Positions 11,680 to 23,246 of a stretch of 64,000 bases of DNA are shown one piece after another. The notes below the pieces were generated by a model that was not told where the DNA came from, made no database searches, and was given only the letters and a program-made list of their open reading frames with translations. Position 1 is the stretch's first letter, and the number at the start of each line of letters is the position of its first letter. Origin of the DNA: Chrysomallon squamiferum (Eukaryota > Mollusca > Gastropoda > Neomphalida > Peltospiridae); NCBI GenBank assembly GCA_012295275.1, contig CM022672.1:8583034-8647033 (forward strand), read 5' to 3'. The translations under genes were made by a program, and so were the position numbers.

Positions 11680-13394
11680 CTTTATGCAGTGTTATAGTTT
11701 GTACGGGTATCATTAAACGTACGGTATAAAAGAGTTTCTGATAAAACAATGTACTTGCCTTACGTTGATCTACGTTATTCATTGACAAATACAGCGGCGT
11801 GCGATTTTCAGCATCAACAGCATTGACATCAGCACCTTGAACACAGAGTTGTTACTTTTATATAGAAGTAGGGTTGACAGGTATAAAGACAAGTAGTGTT
11901 GTCACGTTTATGTATAATTAGTTGTCATGTTTATAGACAAGTAGTCACAAGTAGTCACAATTATACACAATAAGAGTTGTCAAAGTAGTTTTCACATTTA
12001 TATACAAGTAGATGTCAAATTTACAATCTTTAAATATAAAGTATACAAACAGCCATCATCAGTATTACTACCATCATCATCATTTCATCACTTCTGTTAA
12101 TAGTTATAACTGATAGCAGTATTACCATACATCACCATCATCATATCATCACTTCTGTTAATAGTTATAACTGATACTAGAATTACTATATATCATCAAC
12201 CTATCATCATTTCTGTCATAGTTATAAATGATAACAGGATTACTGTAAATCATCATCATATGATCACTTCTGTCAATTATAACTGATACTAGAAGTACTA
12301 TACATCATCATCATATCATTACTTCTCTCATAATTATAACTGACACCAGTATTACTATACATCATCATCATATCATTACTTCTCTCATAATTATAACTGA
12401 TACCAGTATTACCACCACTTCTGTCATAGTTATAACTGATACAAGAATTACTATACGTCATCATCATATCATTACTTCTGTCATAATTATAACTGATACC
12501 AGTATTACTATACATCATCATCATATCATTACCTCTCTCATAATTATAACTGACACCAGAGCTGTAACAGAATTATCCAGCCCATGGAAAGATGTGACTT
12601 ACCAAGAGACACAAGAGCTTTAACAGTTTCTAGAAAACAACATGAAGTGGCCACATGTAACACGGTTCTTTTAGTATGATTTACTTTGACATTGACATCT
12701 GCTCCCTACAAAAAAATAAATAAAAAATAATAATAGCAATAATAATAAGTAAATAAAGTAAAACAAATTAAAAAAAGAATTATTGAATTTTATTTTTTAT
12801 GAAGTGTTGTTTCTATAAATTATAGAATTAATTTATCTCAACTGTTACCTGTACAAAATACATATTTAATTACCTAAATTTTATGTTTACCTCTCATAAT
12901 CTTTATTTTACAGTAACAGCCTGTTATCTTTGTTTATCTGTAATAATCTATATTCTCTTTGTTTGCTTGTAATAACCTATGTAACCAATCTTTACCTTAA
13001 ATAATCTTTGTTTTCCTGTAATAATCTTTTATCTGTGTACCTGTGATAATGAATGTTATTTTTGCTTACTAAGAAATAATCTATGTTATTATTGTTTGCC
13101 TGTAATAATCTATAGCATCTTTGTTTATCTGTAATAATCTATGTTATCTGTATTAATCTGTGTGTATGTATTTATTTCTGTTTACCTCTAAATTGTATGA
13201 TATCTATATTTACCTGTTCAGTAAGAATTCTAATTATTTTTGAGTTATCTTTTAAAGTAGCGAGAGTCAGAGCTGTCAGACCATCTGCTGTGACAGCATC
13301 GATGATGTTCTTATTTCTCTGGAGAATCCTTTTAATTATCCTGTCTCAAATAACATCACAACATGTTATATATACATATGTGTATGTGTATGTG

Positions 13395-13447
<53 letters not shown>

Positions 13448-15744
13448 ACTAAGAAATGGATTGAGCTGGAAATCATTCTTCAAAGTTTAGATTCATAAAG
13501 ACTAGTTAATTCACATGTAGGGACATACAAGTAAGTAATTTTCATTCCATGTTTGTGTGAGCTGTATCTGGGTATACAACTGAGTTTTATTTAGTGCATG
13601 GCAAAATGAAGATTCCACATTGAAGAATTCTCTGTTTAAAGGATGCAGACTGTGTTTTCTTGTCTGGTCACTCTTATCATCCTTAAGATGTATAATTTAT
13701 ATGTGTTTATGGAGTGAATATGGATCACTTGTTTACAAAATCTATAAACCTTGTATTAAATTTGTTTTCATGGATATTTGAGAGATGTTTTTGTTATATC
13801 ACTAAAAATAACATAATGTTGTGGCATTTTACCTCTCTCTCCCGTGAAACACAGCCCAGTGTAGAGGGTTGAATCCTTTCTCATTGGTGATGGTCAGATC
13901 AAGGCTTGGTGAAGTGAGAAGTATTTCAGCACAGGCAGTTTTGTCTTCAGCTATAGCATCATGGAGAGGAGTATCACCTATTGAGTCCTAAACAGGTGTG
14001 AAGAAAATGAAAAAGGAACTACATATCTATATCTTATATTACATGATATTACACAGAAAGAGTCATTCTAAAAACATTCTCATATACGTATAGCATAGTG
14101 TGAGATAGGGAACAAGAAAACAGAATATTAGACCAGAAAAACAATCGAAGAGACACATGAATAATAGGTCTAACAAATACAGACATACTTATTATAGAGA
14201 GATTATATACAAAAAGAAGATAAATACCTTTTTTACCATTTCACAATTATTTAATAACTTTTCCTGATTTATTATTAAACATTTTTATTTTACCTGGACA
14301 TTGACACGACATCCATGCTGTATGAGTTCTAGAACGAGAACTGGCTCTCCTCTAAGTGCAGCAACATGAATAACGCTTCTATGGTTGTAGTTGTACGTTT
14401 CAACATCAGTCCCAGCATCTATTAAAACACGTGCAATATCTGTGTGCTTTCTGTAATTAGAAAATAGTAAAATGCAGCTTTCAAGCAAATAATAAACTAT
14501 GGTTTATGTGTTACCTGAAAGATACAAGGCTGTGGAAATAAAACAATAAAACATTTAATTATTATACTTGGATTATTATTATTTTTTGTTGTTGTTTTTG
14601 TCATTATCACTGCCATTACAATTATATATTATTTATTTATTTATTAAAAGTGTTATTTACCTATCAATGGCTACATGAAGAGCTGTGTTTCCACTTATGG
14701 TTGTCGTATTAAGACTAATTCCATGTTGTACAAGAAGTTTGACAATTTCCACATTCCCCTCAACTGTCGCTATGTGCAGACATTCTGTAGCAGTTTTTCC
14801 ATCACTAGCAATCTATCACAAATCAAGACAGTGAATTTTGGGACATAATACTTGTGAAATCTTTAACAACAGTAACATCCCAACACATCAGATAATGATA
14901 TACACATTGTTTCATATAATATCAAGTCTTTTGCCTACACACTCAGAGAAAACTCACACATTAGTAATGAATAAAAATATTACTAACAAGTTCTGGCTTT
15001 CTCTGTACAATTTCTTTCACTTTTTCTACGTCTCCTGAATGTGCTGCTTTCAGAAGTGTTATAGAGCCGTCATCCACAGGACACAGATATGTTAGCAGAC
15101 GTTGTACTTCAGCTAAAAATAAAAAATAAAATTTAATTTAAAAAATCCAATTTCTAAATCATGACTATTACATTAAGTTTGATATTCAGTAAAAACTGTT
15201 TATTAGTAAACATTGATATAGAGTTACAAAAAATTATTAGTAAAAACTGATATCTAGTAACAATGATTAGTAAATACTGATATATTAATAATGAGTCGAT
15301 AAGATCGTAACTATGTGATCATTTTATGATGAAGATGAAACAACAAACTAACCAAACTTGGGTTGTTCTCCAGTACGACAGAATTCAGTTTGGTCACGCC
15401 AATCCACAGAACTCAAAGGTGACTCAGAGGCTTCAACGCAGCAGTCAGGGTCAAACGAGAAAGTGTTTGATCCAAATTTAACAATGACATCACCATCTGA
15501 GTCAGTTTTTACAACCCTGCCCACTTTACCCAGAACCTGCAATAACAGAGACAGATGCTGATATAGATTAGACATCGTCCTGTGACACACGTTTTGGTAG
15601 CACTTTCTAAATAAGAGTTTAGAGCATAATAAATACCTGTTCTATATCGTCCGTCCATATTTGGTGTTTTTCCTGAAGATCTTTCACTTTGACTTGGTCA
15701 TTGAGGATTTTCACTTTACTCCCCACTTTAAATCGTTCACTCAT
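10086..15744 (-). CDS. MIB-like gene 1: N-terminally short mind bomb-type E3 ligase (512 aa)
   Basis: Eleven coding exons join without a break: 15637-15744, 15353-15536, 14988-15112, 14661-14812, 14294-14450, 13833-13987, 13214-13340, 12603-12705, 11759-11835, 10935-11083, 10086-10287. The protein starts MSERFKVGSKVK in a MIB repeat (VKVKDLQEKHQIW). A second MIB repeat follows (GKVGRVVK, about 38-70), then ankyrin repeats (about 140-445) and a C-terminal C3HC4 RING (about 460-494; CCECF, PCNH, CGEC, CPLC, all ligands present). It lacks the MIB/HERC2-ZZ-MIB/HERC2 part of gene 2, and none lies upstream. A ubiquitin ligase activity follows from the family; the substrate is unknown. The intron after 11,759 needs a GC donor (AAG|GCAAGT). 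An in-frame stop blocks simple extension through the first acceptor, so this ATG is favoured, though a 5'UTR exon is likely. Confidence 0.8.
10840..10928. repeat. (TTA)n microsatellite
   Basis: In the last intron of MIB-like gene 1, starting a few bases from the donor. Confidence 0.95.
11330..11570. repeat. About 26-bp minisatellite
   Basis: Diverged units of the form TTCTCAACATATCTACATAA in the intron after exon 9 of MIB-like gene 1. Confidence 0.8.
11604..11676. repeat. (GT)n microsatellite
   Basis: About 70 bases of GT dinucleotide in the intron of MIB-like gene 1. Confidence 0.97.
12055..12560. repeat. 57-bp minisatellite, open in the sense frame
   Basis: About eight units in the intron after exon 8 of MIB-like gene 1, beginning some 40-60 bases past the donor. 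The unit length is close to 57, so one minus-strand frame stays open over several units and spells a 19-residue repeat including ISYNYERSNDMMMM. This could be chance, intron retention or a cryptic exon. Confidence 0.85.
12845..13200. repeat. About 37-bp minisatellite beside splice donor
   Basis: Units like CTTTGTTTACCTGTAATAAT fill the intron after exon 7 of MIB-like gene 1, up to the true donor at 13,213. On the sense strand many units contain ACAG|GTAAAC, a good donor match and also an acceptor-like ACAG. Confidence 0.85.
13368..13446. repeat. (TA)n(GT)n microsatellite
   Basis: Mixed TATG, TA and GT run in the intron before exon 7 of MIB-like gene 1. Confidence 0.95.
15165..15295. repeat. 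TTAGTAAA-CTGATAT minisatellite (copy in gene 1 intron)
   Basis: Three to four units of about 35-40 bases containing ATTAGTAAA.A.TGATAT. The same motif family recurs at 22,055-22,165 and 43,445-43,635. Confidence 0.7.
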
Positions 15745-16019
15745 AGATGTGTTTCTGAAAGTCTACAGAGTTTCGTCAGTTTAACACAGTACCTGTCAGA
15801 AGTAAAACAAAAATTAAATTAAAAAAAACCTACTTCTTAGCTTTGTACTTTAATAAATTTTAGTGAGGTCTGAAATCAGCTTCGTTAAGTTCAAGTAGTA
15901 AAATTAACATTAACATCATCTCACACGCACACGCACACACACACTCACTCACACACAGCGACACACACACACAGACACACATGCACAAAAACACACACAC
16001 ATACTCACACACACAAACA

Positions 16020-16066
<47 letters not shown>

Positions 16067-16560
16067 ACGCACAAAAACACACACACATACATACATCTCC
16101 CCCCACACACACACACATTTATATTCCAGTCATGAAAATACTAACCGTCGTATCTAACCAGGCAGAGTAACAAATAGGTCATGTAACATTACACAACTAA
16201 AATGCGATTGAAAATACATGTTTATATTTTTATTTTGCTGAAATATTAAATAGTAAACATGAAAAATTAAAAAAAAGAAATGATAAATGAGAATAGAGGA
16301 TCGATACATTAATCACGAGAACACCACAAATATACGGTTCTGAAATTTTAAATCTGCCAAAATGAGAAGATAGGACGCCATGCAAAGTATAAATGTAGCG
16401 CACCACCTAAGTCCATAGGTGAACTTCCATACGAAAACCAAACCGATTTAGCGAGTATATTACCAATTCATAACACGTAATTGATATAATATCATATGTT
16501 ATTATTTCCCTGTATTCGATAGACAAAAACATGGAATCTATGTAAATATACACTGTAATC
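15745..16560. other. 5' flank of MIB-like gene 1 with (AC)n array
   Basis: The short 5'UTR of gene 1 probably reaches an acceptor at 15,755 (TTTCAG). A second TTCTGACAG|GTACTG junction-like site lies near 15,790-15,800. An AC-rich array fills 15,920-16,120. No MIB/HERC2 or ZZ coding sequence is present. Confidence 0.6.
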
Positions 16561-16720
16561 CGTATCTACGTACCGGTTTTGGGGTTCGTGGAAGTTTGCG
16601 CTTCAAATGCACTATTTTGTCGAAAACTATAAATAGCAACAAAACTCGGAAAAACCCATCCTAACAGAAGCGCCCATTTATTCTGTGTTCATACTGATAC
16701 TGTCTGCTGTTTCTTTCATT
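16561..16720. promoter_or_regulatory. Possible promoter region with palindromic TATA-like CTATAAATAG
   Basis: A locally GC-richer segment with CTATAAATAG near 16,627-16,636, readable as a TATA-like box on both strands. It lies between gene 1 (-) and the sulfotransferase (+). Suggestive only. Confidence 0.3.
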
Positions 16721-16769
16721 TCACGTGTTCTTATTTTTGCGGATCTGTGATTTATTTATTTATTAATTT

Positions 16770-17605
16770 AGTAGTAGTGACAGCAGAAGTAGTAGTAGTA
16801 GTGACAGCAGAAGTAGCAGAAGAAGAAGTAATATTAATATTTCTTTTTCAAACTGGCAAGACATCGAGAAATAGAAGTAACAGACTGAAAAAGACTTTAA
16901 ATAAATTAGTGTATGCAACGAACTCGGGTGAAACGTATTTTTTTTTTCTTCTTTGTTTTTAATAGTTTCTTTACTAGGCGGGACCACTTTTACTGACTAG
17001 TCGGAAGACTAAATCGATCATGAATACAATTTTTGAGGAATAAAAAAAGGTTGAAAACTTCATACTTGTTTATTTATTAAATTTAAAAAAATAATAATTA
17101 TTATTATTATTACAAGTATTAATAATATATTTTACTTCATTAGTTTAAATGTCCATTTTTTTTCATTTACATTTCTTCTTTTACATGTTTTTTTTTTTTT
17201 TTTTTTTTTTTTTTTTGATAAGATGTTTTTATTTTGGGATCTTAAACGGATTACACCTATTTATATTTTATATGAAATATATATATCCAGCAATCATAAA
17301 ATTAGTGGCAAGATACGATGTCTATAAATATAAATAAGTGTGTGTGTTTGTGTGTGTGCGCGCGCGCGCATACATAAAACCACATCATTTTGAAAGCTGT
17401 CTTCAGACAGTGAAATCATAAGTTATGAGCATGGTACATGGTAAAAATAATGATTTATTCTTTAGCTTATTTTACTTCAGAAAAGCAACTTTTTGTTTCT
17501 CTTTTCATACAGGGAACACCGGTCCGCCCGAACGCCGTAACTGTTGTAGCAGACGTTACGACAACGTCCCGCGGACATCTTCTTCATCCAAACACATTTA
17601 CAGAT

Positions 17606-17663
<58 letters not shown>

Positions 17664-17729
17664 TAAATAGTTATTAAACCATATCCACTTACAAATACAT
17701 TGTCCATGCATGCATACATAGTACGTATA

Positions 17730-17787
<58 letters not shown>

Positions 17788-18430
17788 CATGTGTGTTGTA
17801 GATAATCAGTTGACGCAGGAAACAGTTCAATTGATTTGTACTTATGTTACACAGCTGTTGCTCATTTATTTACAATGAAGTGTGCCGCGTCTGAACAAAC
17901 TATTGATCAGATTAACCCTAGCAGTTCATTTCATCTTGACTCCATAAAGCTAAATCATAGAAAAAATAATAATAATAAATAAACAATAAATAAATAAATG
18001 TGTAAGAAAGAATGAAAGAAAGAAAGAAAGTAATGAAAGAAAGCTGAAAAATAGATAAAGTCAGAAATTAATAAATATATGCTGAGAGAGAACAAGAATA
18101 ACATACATATATCTATATCTATCTATCTATCTATCTATCTATATATCTATCTGTCTATCTATATATATATATAAGCAATCTGCAGTTTCAGTCTTAGTGG
18201 TACTTTGGTTAAGAGCAAGTGATTCTTTTAAACGTGCTTTGAAATAAATAAGCACAGACGTCTTCACATAAGTAAAATTTGAAATAGTCTTTTTGAAATA
18301 AGTAAAGCAGAAACATTAGATTTTCATCAGTTTTGGGATCAATAAAACAATTTGTGACCACATTAGACCGGGTCGTTATTCTATTGTGTATTTTAACATA
18401 TGTCGTTACATCTACACGTCTGATCTTGGT
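16770..18430. other. Intergenic repeats and a short GC-rich island
   Basis: AGT/AGC repeats (16,770-16,835), poly-T (17,190-17,215), AC run (17,607-17,664), GT run (17,733-17,786) and TATC repeats (18,110-18,172). At about 17,512-17,600 a GC-rich island follows an acceptor-like TTCATACAG and stays open (GTPVRPNAVTVVADV). It could be an exon fragment, but nothing is recognised. Confidence 0.5.
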
Positions 18431-18497
18431 TTATTATATCGAACAACACATTCATTGTTGAAGACGTTGAAATCAGCAGTGACACCAGTCGCTGAAA

Positions 18498-18940
18498 ATG
18501 GTGTCTGGTGTTAGGTACGTTATTTTGTTACTTTGTCTGTTTGTCTGTACATCTTTCCATTTACTGTTATGTATTTGTTTAGCTTCTTCGCACGACATCA
18601 GATTTATTACTAAGATATTTAAATGGCGGATTTTTTCTTATTTTTTTTAATGTATCTTGTTTTAAGCTGTACAAGACAAAGATTAACACACGTGAAAGTC
18701 TCAAGAGTTGAAGTATAATAAATAATAAAAAGTTGGCGTGCGCGCGCGCAGTATGTTCATAATGCAGTTAACAGTTTTATGATCATTAATTTAGTTTAAA
18801 AACAGAATGTTTCTGATCTGTACAGTAAAATCCAGCTGCTGGATCGTAATAAATCAATAATAAAACGTAGTAATTGTATTTAAATGTGCTGTTTTTAATA
18901 CAGACTGTTTACTTTTCAGATCTTGTATAAATATAGGATG
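18498..18940 (+). other. Probable 5'UTR exon and spliced upstream ORF of the sulfotransferase
   Basis: An ATG at 18,498 lies 17 bases before a strong donor (TTAG|GTACGT) at 18,514. Joined to the acceptor at 18,919 (TTTTCAG), it reads a 12-codon uORF (MVSGVRSCINIG) whose TGA overlaps the main ATG as ATGA. If this splice is used, translation of the enzyme may depend on re-initiation. Confidence 0.4.
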
Positions 18941-19172
18941 AGATGTCGACATCTTCCAAGAAGGCTGTGCAGGAAACTGTGCATGCTGGGGTTGATGACG
19001 GCAGTGTTGTGGTCTGGTATTTATCTCATGCTCGGAGAACTGGAGAAAGACTCAGTTAAACCAGGTCAAGATATTGTCTGATGCCGTAAACATAATTCAA
19101 GAAAGTTATGTTATAAATATCATATATTCATATTTTTCTTAAGTGTTAATTTAGGCTTTTGTGTCTATGAAG

Positions 19173-19242
<70 letters not shown>

Positions 19243-20550
19243 ATAGATGGATGATAGACTGATAGATGTATAGAAAGATAAATAGACAGACATATATATA
19301 GTTAGATAGAGATACATATTAAATAGATAGAGATACATATTAAATAGATAGAGATAGATAGAGACGAATATAAATTTTAAAAGTATTTACGCGTCTAATG
19401 TTTTTAAAAATATTAACATATTGTTATAAGCGCTATAGTAATAATTACATATCAACATTTTCATATTTCAGAACGTCCGAGCCGAGATCACATTTTCTCA
19501 GAACGCAAAGCCAAAGTTCTTTCTTTCTGTCGTCATAATTTGACGTTTAACGTAGACAGTGTTTGGATACACGAAGATTTAAACATTGCCTACTGTCCGG
19601 TTGCAAAGATTGGTACAACGTACTGGAAGAGAATATTTTTGTTTTTGAGTAACGATACTTTCAACCTGAAAGTAAAAACACCATTCGACATTCCAAGGAA
19701 TTACGTGCATTACGGGAAAAGGAAAAGAACAAAAATTTTAAAATTTCAAACGCAGAACGCTACAGCTATTTCAAAATTGAGAAAATTTATGTTCGTTAGG
19801 GATCCGTATTCCAGACTGTGGTCTGCATACGTTGACAAATTCTTTCTGCCAGATTTCTGGAGGACGTACGCCAAGTTTCCAGTCGAGATGCGCGAGGAGA
19901 AAACGAAGCAGTCCGTTCTGTGTAGGCACGACGTCAGGTTTGAAGAATTTTTAAAATACGTCGTCGACGTCAGCGTCAATCCAACGTACATGAACGAACA
20001 CTGGAAACCCATCGTCATGATGTGTGATCCGTGCCTGCTGCTGCCTGACGTCATTGCGAAACAAGAAACATTCGCAGAAGATTCCACGTTCATTCTTAAA
20101 GCTCTAAAACAGGAACATTTAGCGGAATTTAACAGTCACCGCCAACGTCTTCATGGCGAGATTTCAACGCTGATAGACTACAACTTCGCTCTTGTGAAAA
20201 AGAAGTTTTACAAAAAGTGTCTCTCAGACAGGACTGTGGCTGCTCGGCTGTGGAAAGCGTTCCAGCTGAACGGTTATTTACCGTTTGATGTCGAGTTTGA
20301 GAACCTCGTTTCAAATGTCTCTTTTCTAGACGCCAGGACGTTTAAGTCGCTGGTGATAAAAACGTTAATTAGCAGAACGTCCTCTCTCGACGACTGGCGA
20401 AAACAACGCCATGACGTCATGGTGCGAGCTTACAGAATGGTAGACAGAGCAGTTTTAGAACAAATAGCTCAAACATTCCAGTGGGATTTTCTTATGTTTG
20501 GATATAATCAATATCCAAAAGATATTTTCTCTTTTAAGAAACTGTTGTAG
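18938..20550 (+). CDS. Carbohydrate sulfotransferase, HNK-1/CHST8-14 family (401 aa)
   Basis: Two coding exons, 18938-19064 and 19472-20550, phase 1, 1,206 nt with stop. A Golgi type II enzyme that moves sulfate from PAPS to a sugar hydroxyl on a glycan. The N-terminus is basic, followed by a signal anchor (about residues 14-31, MLGLMTAVLWSGIYL). The 5'-phosphosulfate loop is CPVAKIGTTYWKRI (about 84-97) and the 3'-phosphate site is FVRDPYSRLWSAYVDKF (about 150-166). The family block NEHWKP...CDPCLLLPDVIAKQETF lies at about 217-240. Length is normal for the family and the frame is intact. Acceptor sugar (chondroitin, dermatan or other) cannot be told. Part of its 3' flank is copied at 43.17 kb. 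An (ATAG)n array at 19,177-19,242 lies in the intron. Confidence 0.9.
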
Positions 20551-21240
20551 TACTAGCATCTGCGTCAACGTGAATTTAAATCAGATTTACATTATACTGT
20601 CATAGAATGTACACACACTCCTCTATCTTATCTGTTTCATGTGTCTCATTCTGCTGTGAAAATTGCGTCTGGATTTTTTTCTTTTGGCACGTCTTACATC
20701 TATCTTTATACATACATATCTGTGCTTAGAGATTTTGTACTTAGAACTCCTATTATATATTAGTTTCATTAGGTGAAAAATTTGCCAACATAATCAGGAG
20801 AAATCCAGTCTCAACAAAGAACACACTGAGAAACATTTCAATCCTCTGAAAGAAACACTTTAATCATGTGAAATTTGCGCTTAATTACTTGAGAAATTCG
20901 ATCTTCTAATAACACAAATTCAACATAATTACATAAAAGAAAAATTCATGTTAATGACTGGACTATTTCAGCTTATGGACAGAAAAAGCTCAGTCTACAT
21001 ATCAAAAGTTATTCCAAATCAAAACGAGTGACAAACAGCTGTGAATGTTTTTGTTACACGACACGAGGACAAAACCACCACAACACCAGGTGACAAAATC
21101 CAAACCGCTCATTGTAAATTTGAACAAAACCCTAGCTGTTTATTTTATACAGTTTTATGTACATAAATGATACCGTATGACTTTTGAAAAGAAAGCTGAA
21201 CAGCTCATAATATTTCCTACAGATATTTTATTTGTCTTGT
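20551..21240 (+). other. Sulfotransferase 3' flank
   Basis: Probably 3'UTR and downstream sequence. No clear AATAAA was found. The part at about 20,762-20,815 (TTTCATTAGGTGAAA through CAGGAGAAATCCAGTCTCAA) recurs at 43,180-43,235, marking one edge of the segmental duplication. Confidence 0.5.
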
Positions 21241-21292
21241 GTTATGAAAAGCTTTTTGGTAGGTGTATTTGTGAGGGTGTGTCTATGTATAC

Positions 21293-21425
21293 CTCTTTGA
21301 TAAAAACTTCATCTTCTTGTTTACGGTTGTTTAGGGCAGCAATATGAAGAGCTGTCACTCCATCTTCATTCTTTACGTTAAGAAGATTCTTGTTTCTAAT
21401 TAAAATTTTAGTTGTCAATGTCTCT
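21293..21425 (-). pseudogene. Orphan MIB-like ankyrin exon (133 nt)
   Basis: A minus-strand segment homologous to exon 12 of MIB-like gene 2 and of exactly the same length (133 nt), with an acceptor (TTAATTAACAG) and donor (GAG|GTATAC). It is fully open and encodes an ankyrin unit including KILIRNKNLLNVKNEDGVTA and LHIAALNNRKQED. No neighbouring exons of the gene were found, so it is a relic of another MIB-like copy or an exon recruited by an unseen transcript. Confidence 0.7.
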
Positions 21426-21469
21426 CTGTTAATTAAAAAACATTGAAAAGCCTTCAGTCGGACTAATAT

Positions 21470-21612
<143 letters not shown>

Positions 21613-21849
21613 AAGAACTAAACTGTGAGTATTTACTTTCATGATTATGTTGACTGTCGTGAGAAAGTTTCTTCAATTCTTAAAGTTTCTTGTTTTTAGA
21701 GTCAATGTCTGTCAAACATTTCTCGTTAGCCCTGTAGTTGTTTCAGCTTAATACCGAAAGCTGATTTCTAATTTTTATGGAGAAGCGGTTCATAAGCCTT
21801 GGAGGGATTTTTTCGTCCTGTCAATTTGTATCTGTTACAATCCATTTTC

Positions 21850-23240
21850 GTAACACGGTCTTCCTGATGCTGATTCTGCTCGTTTTCAAATCTGCCCGGT
21901 GTTAATTAAACATTAATTGAAGAAAATCAAGACAAACATGTTTTTTTTTTAAATTATTATTTTGTTTTTATTACTAAAACAAGCCACATCGACACAGTTT
22001 AAAAGCAGGATAAAAACAAGAAAAAAAAATGCAAATAAGAAAATAATGTAATCATAATAAAGATTGATATCTATAACAATTAATTATTAGTAAAATCTGA
22101 TATTCAGTGTAATAATTTAATAATATTAATTCACTCAGTATACCAAAATTCTAGTTAAAGACACTGGATACATTTATACGTATTAATATTTTTGATCAAG
22201 TCAAATATCAATATACTGTTTATGTAGAGCTACTGTGAGTTTTCAATCCCACTAGATTATTCGTGAATATCCACTAACATAAAATTACATTTGGATAATA
22301 TTTTATATTTAAAAATATTACATAAATAAAAATATATACAATATAAAATAATAATAAAAATTACACGGATCAAAAATCATAAATCTTATATTGTGTAAAT
22401 TTGCAAATAAACGTAAAATTTATCTTCACATCCTGATATTACATTATAACATGTAAACTATTTAATAGACTTGAAAAGTGAGAACATAAACAACGGTTAG
22501 TAAAAAACAATTAACTACAAAGTTTTTTAAAGGTTTAAATAAAACGTCAAAAACACAAAAATAAAAATTGAAAATGACCATTATGTTCTGTTAAATGTTA
22601 AAACTAATTGTTTCTTTTTCGTTCCTTCTTCTGATTTATTAACTAATTTATTTGTTTGTTTATTAATTTTTAAACTCTGTTTCTAAACATAAAGCAACCA
22701 CATACGATTGACCAGGTAAATACACATCGTGTATACATTTGAACGTCAATATTTAAACTAACAGGGAAAAAAGGAATAGATAACATAATCACGACTGGGA
22801 TATTTCTCTGTGTGATAATCAAAGAAGGAACAAGCCAGAAACATTATCTGTGTGTTAACTAGCATGAAAGGACGATGCTGAGAGAAGTGGTTGTGTTCGT
22901 TCAATCAGTGTTATGAAGAATTTGCAGATTAAGAAAGAATGTTGATTAACAGAAAGCGAGATTTGTTTTCTCTTTTCTCACATCTCTTTCTACTCAATGA
23001 AACAACAGTAACTTTTCAGTCCTTAGATTTATCCAAGTCCATATTTCACTGTAACAAGTATCTTTCAAAACGTATTATACCAAAGACGTATCATTCACCT
23101 CAGCTGCAACTCATAGACAAATTAAAGATACCACATGCAAAGAAAACTAATTGATTATCCGAACATTGGAATCTGTGGTGTTGACAGATGGCATCATAAC
23201 AGAATGAAGTCAATAGGTAATAAATGAATAATTAGAAATG
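21850..23240. repeat. Duplicated block, partner of 43,240-44,215
   Basis: Aligns from CTTCC.GATGCT.ATTCTG through CGACACAGTTTAAAA and the TTAGTAAA minisatellite (22,055-22,165) to GATAATCAAAGA. AT-rich with no supportable gene. Confidence 0.75.
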
Positions 23241-23246
23241 ATGTCG

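Noticed and set aside
18498-18514. ATG at 18,498 as the sulfotransferase start
   Set aside because: Splicing to exon 2 gives a stop after 12 codons; the exon 2 ATG starts a proper type II membrane anchor.
19746-20093. Minus-strand open frame opposite the sulfotransferase
   Set aside because: Shadow of the well-supported plus-strand enzyme exon.
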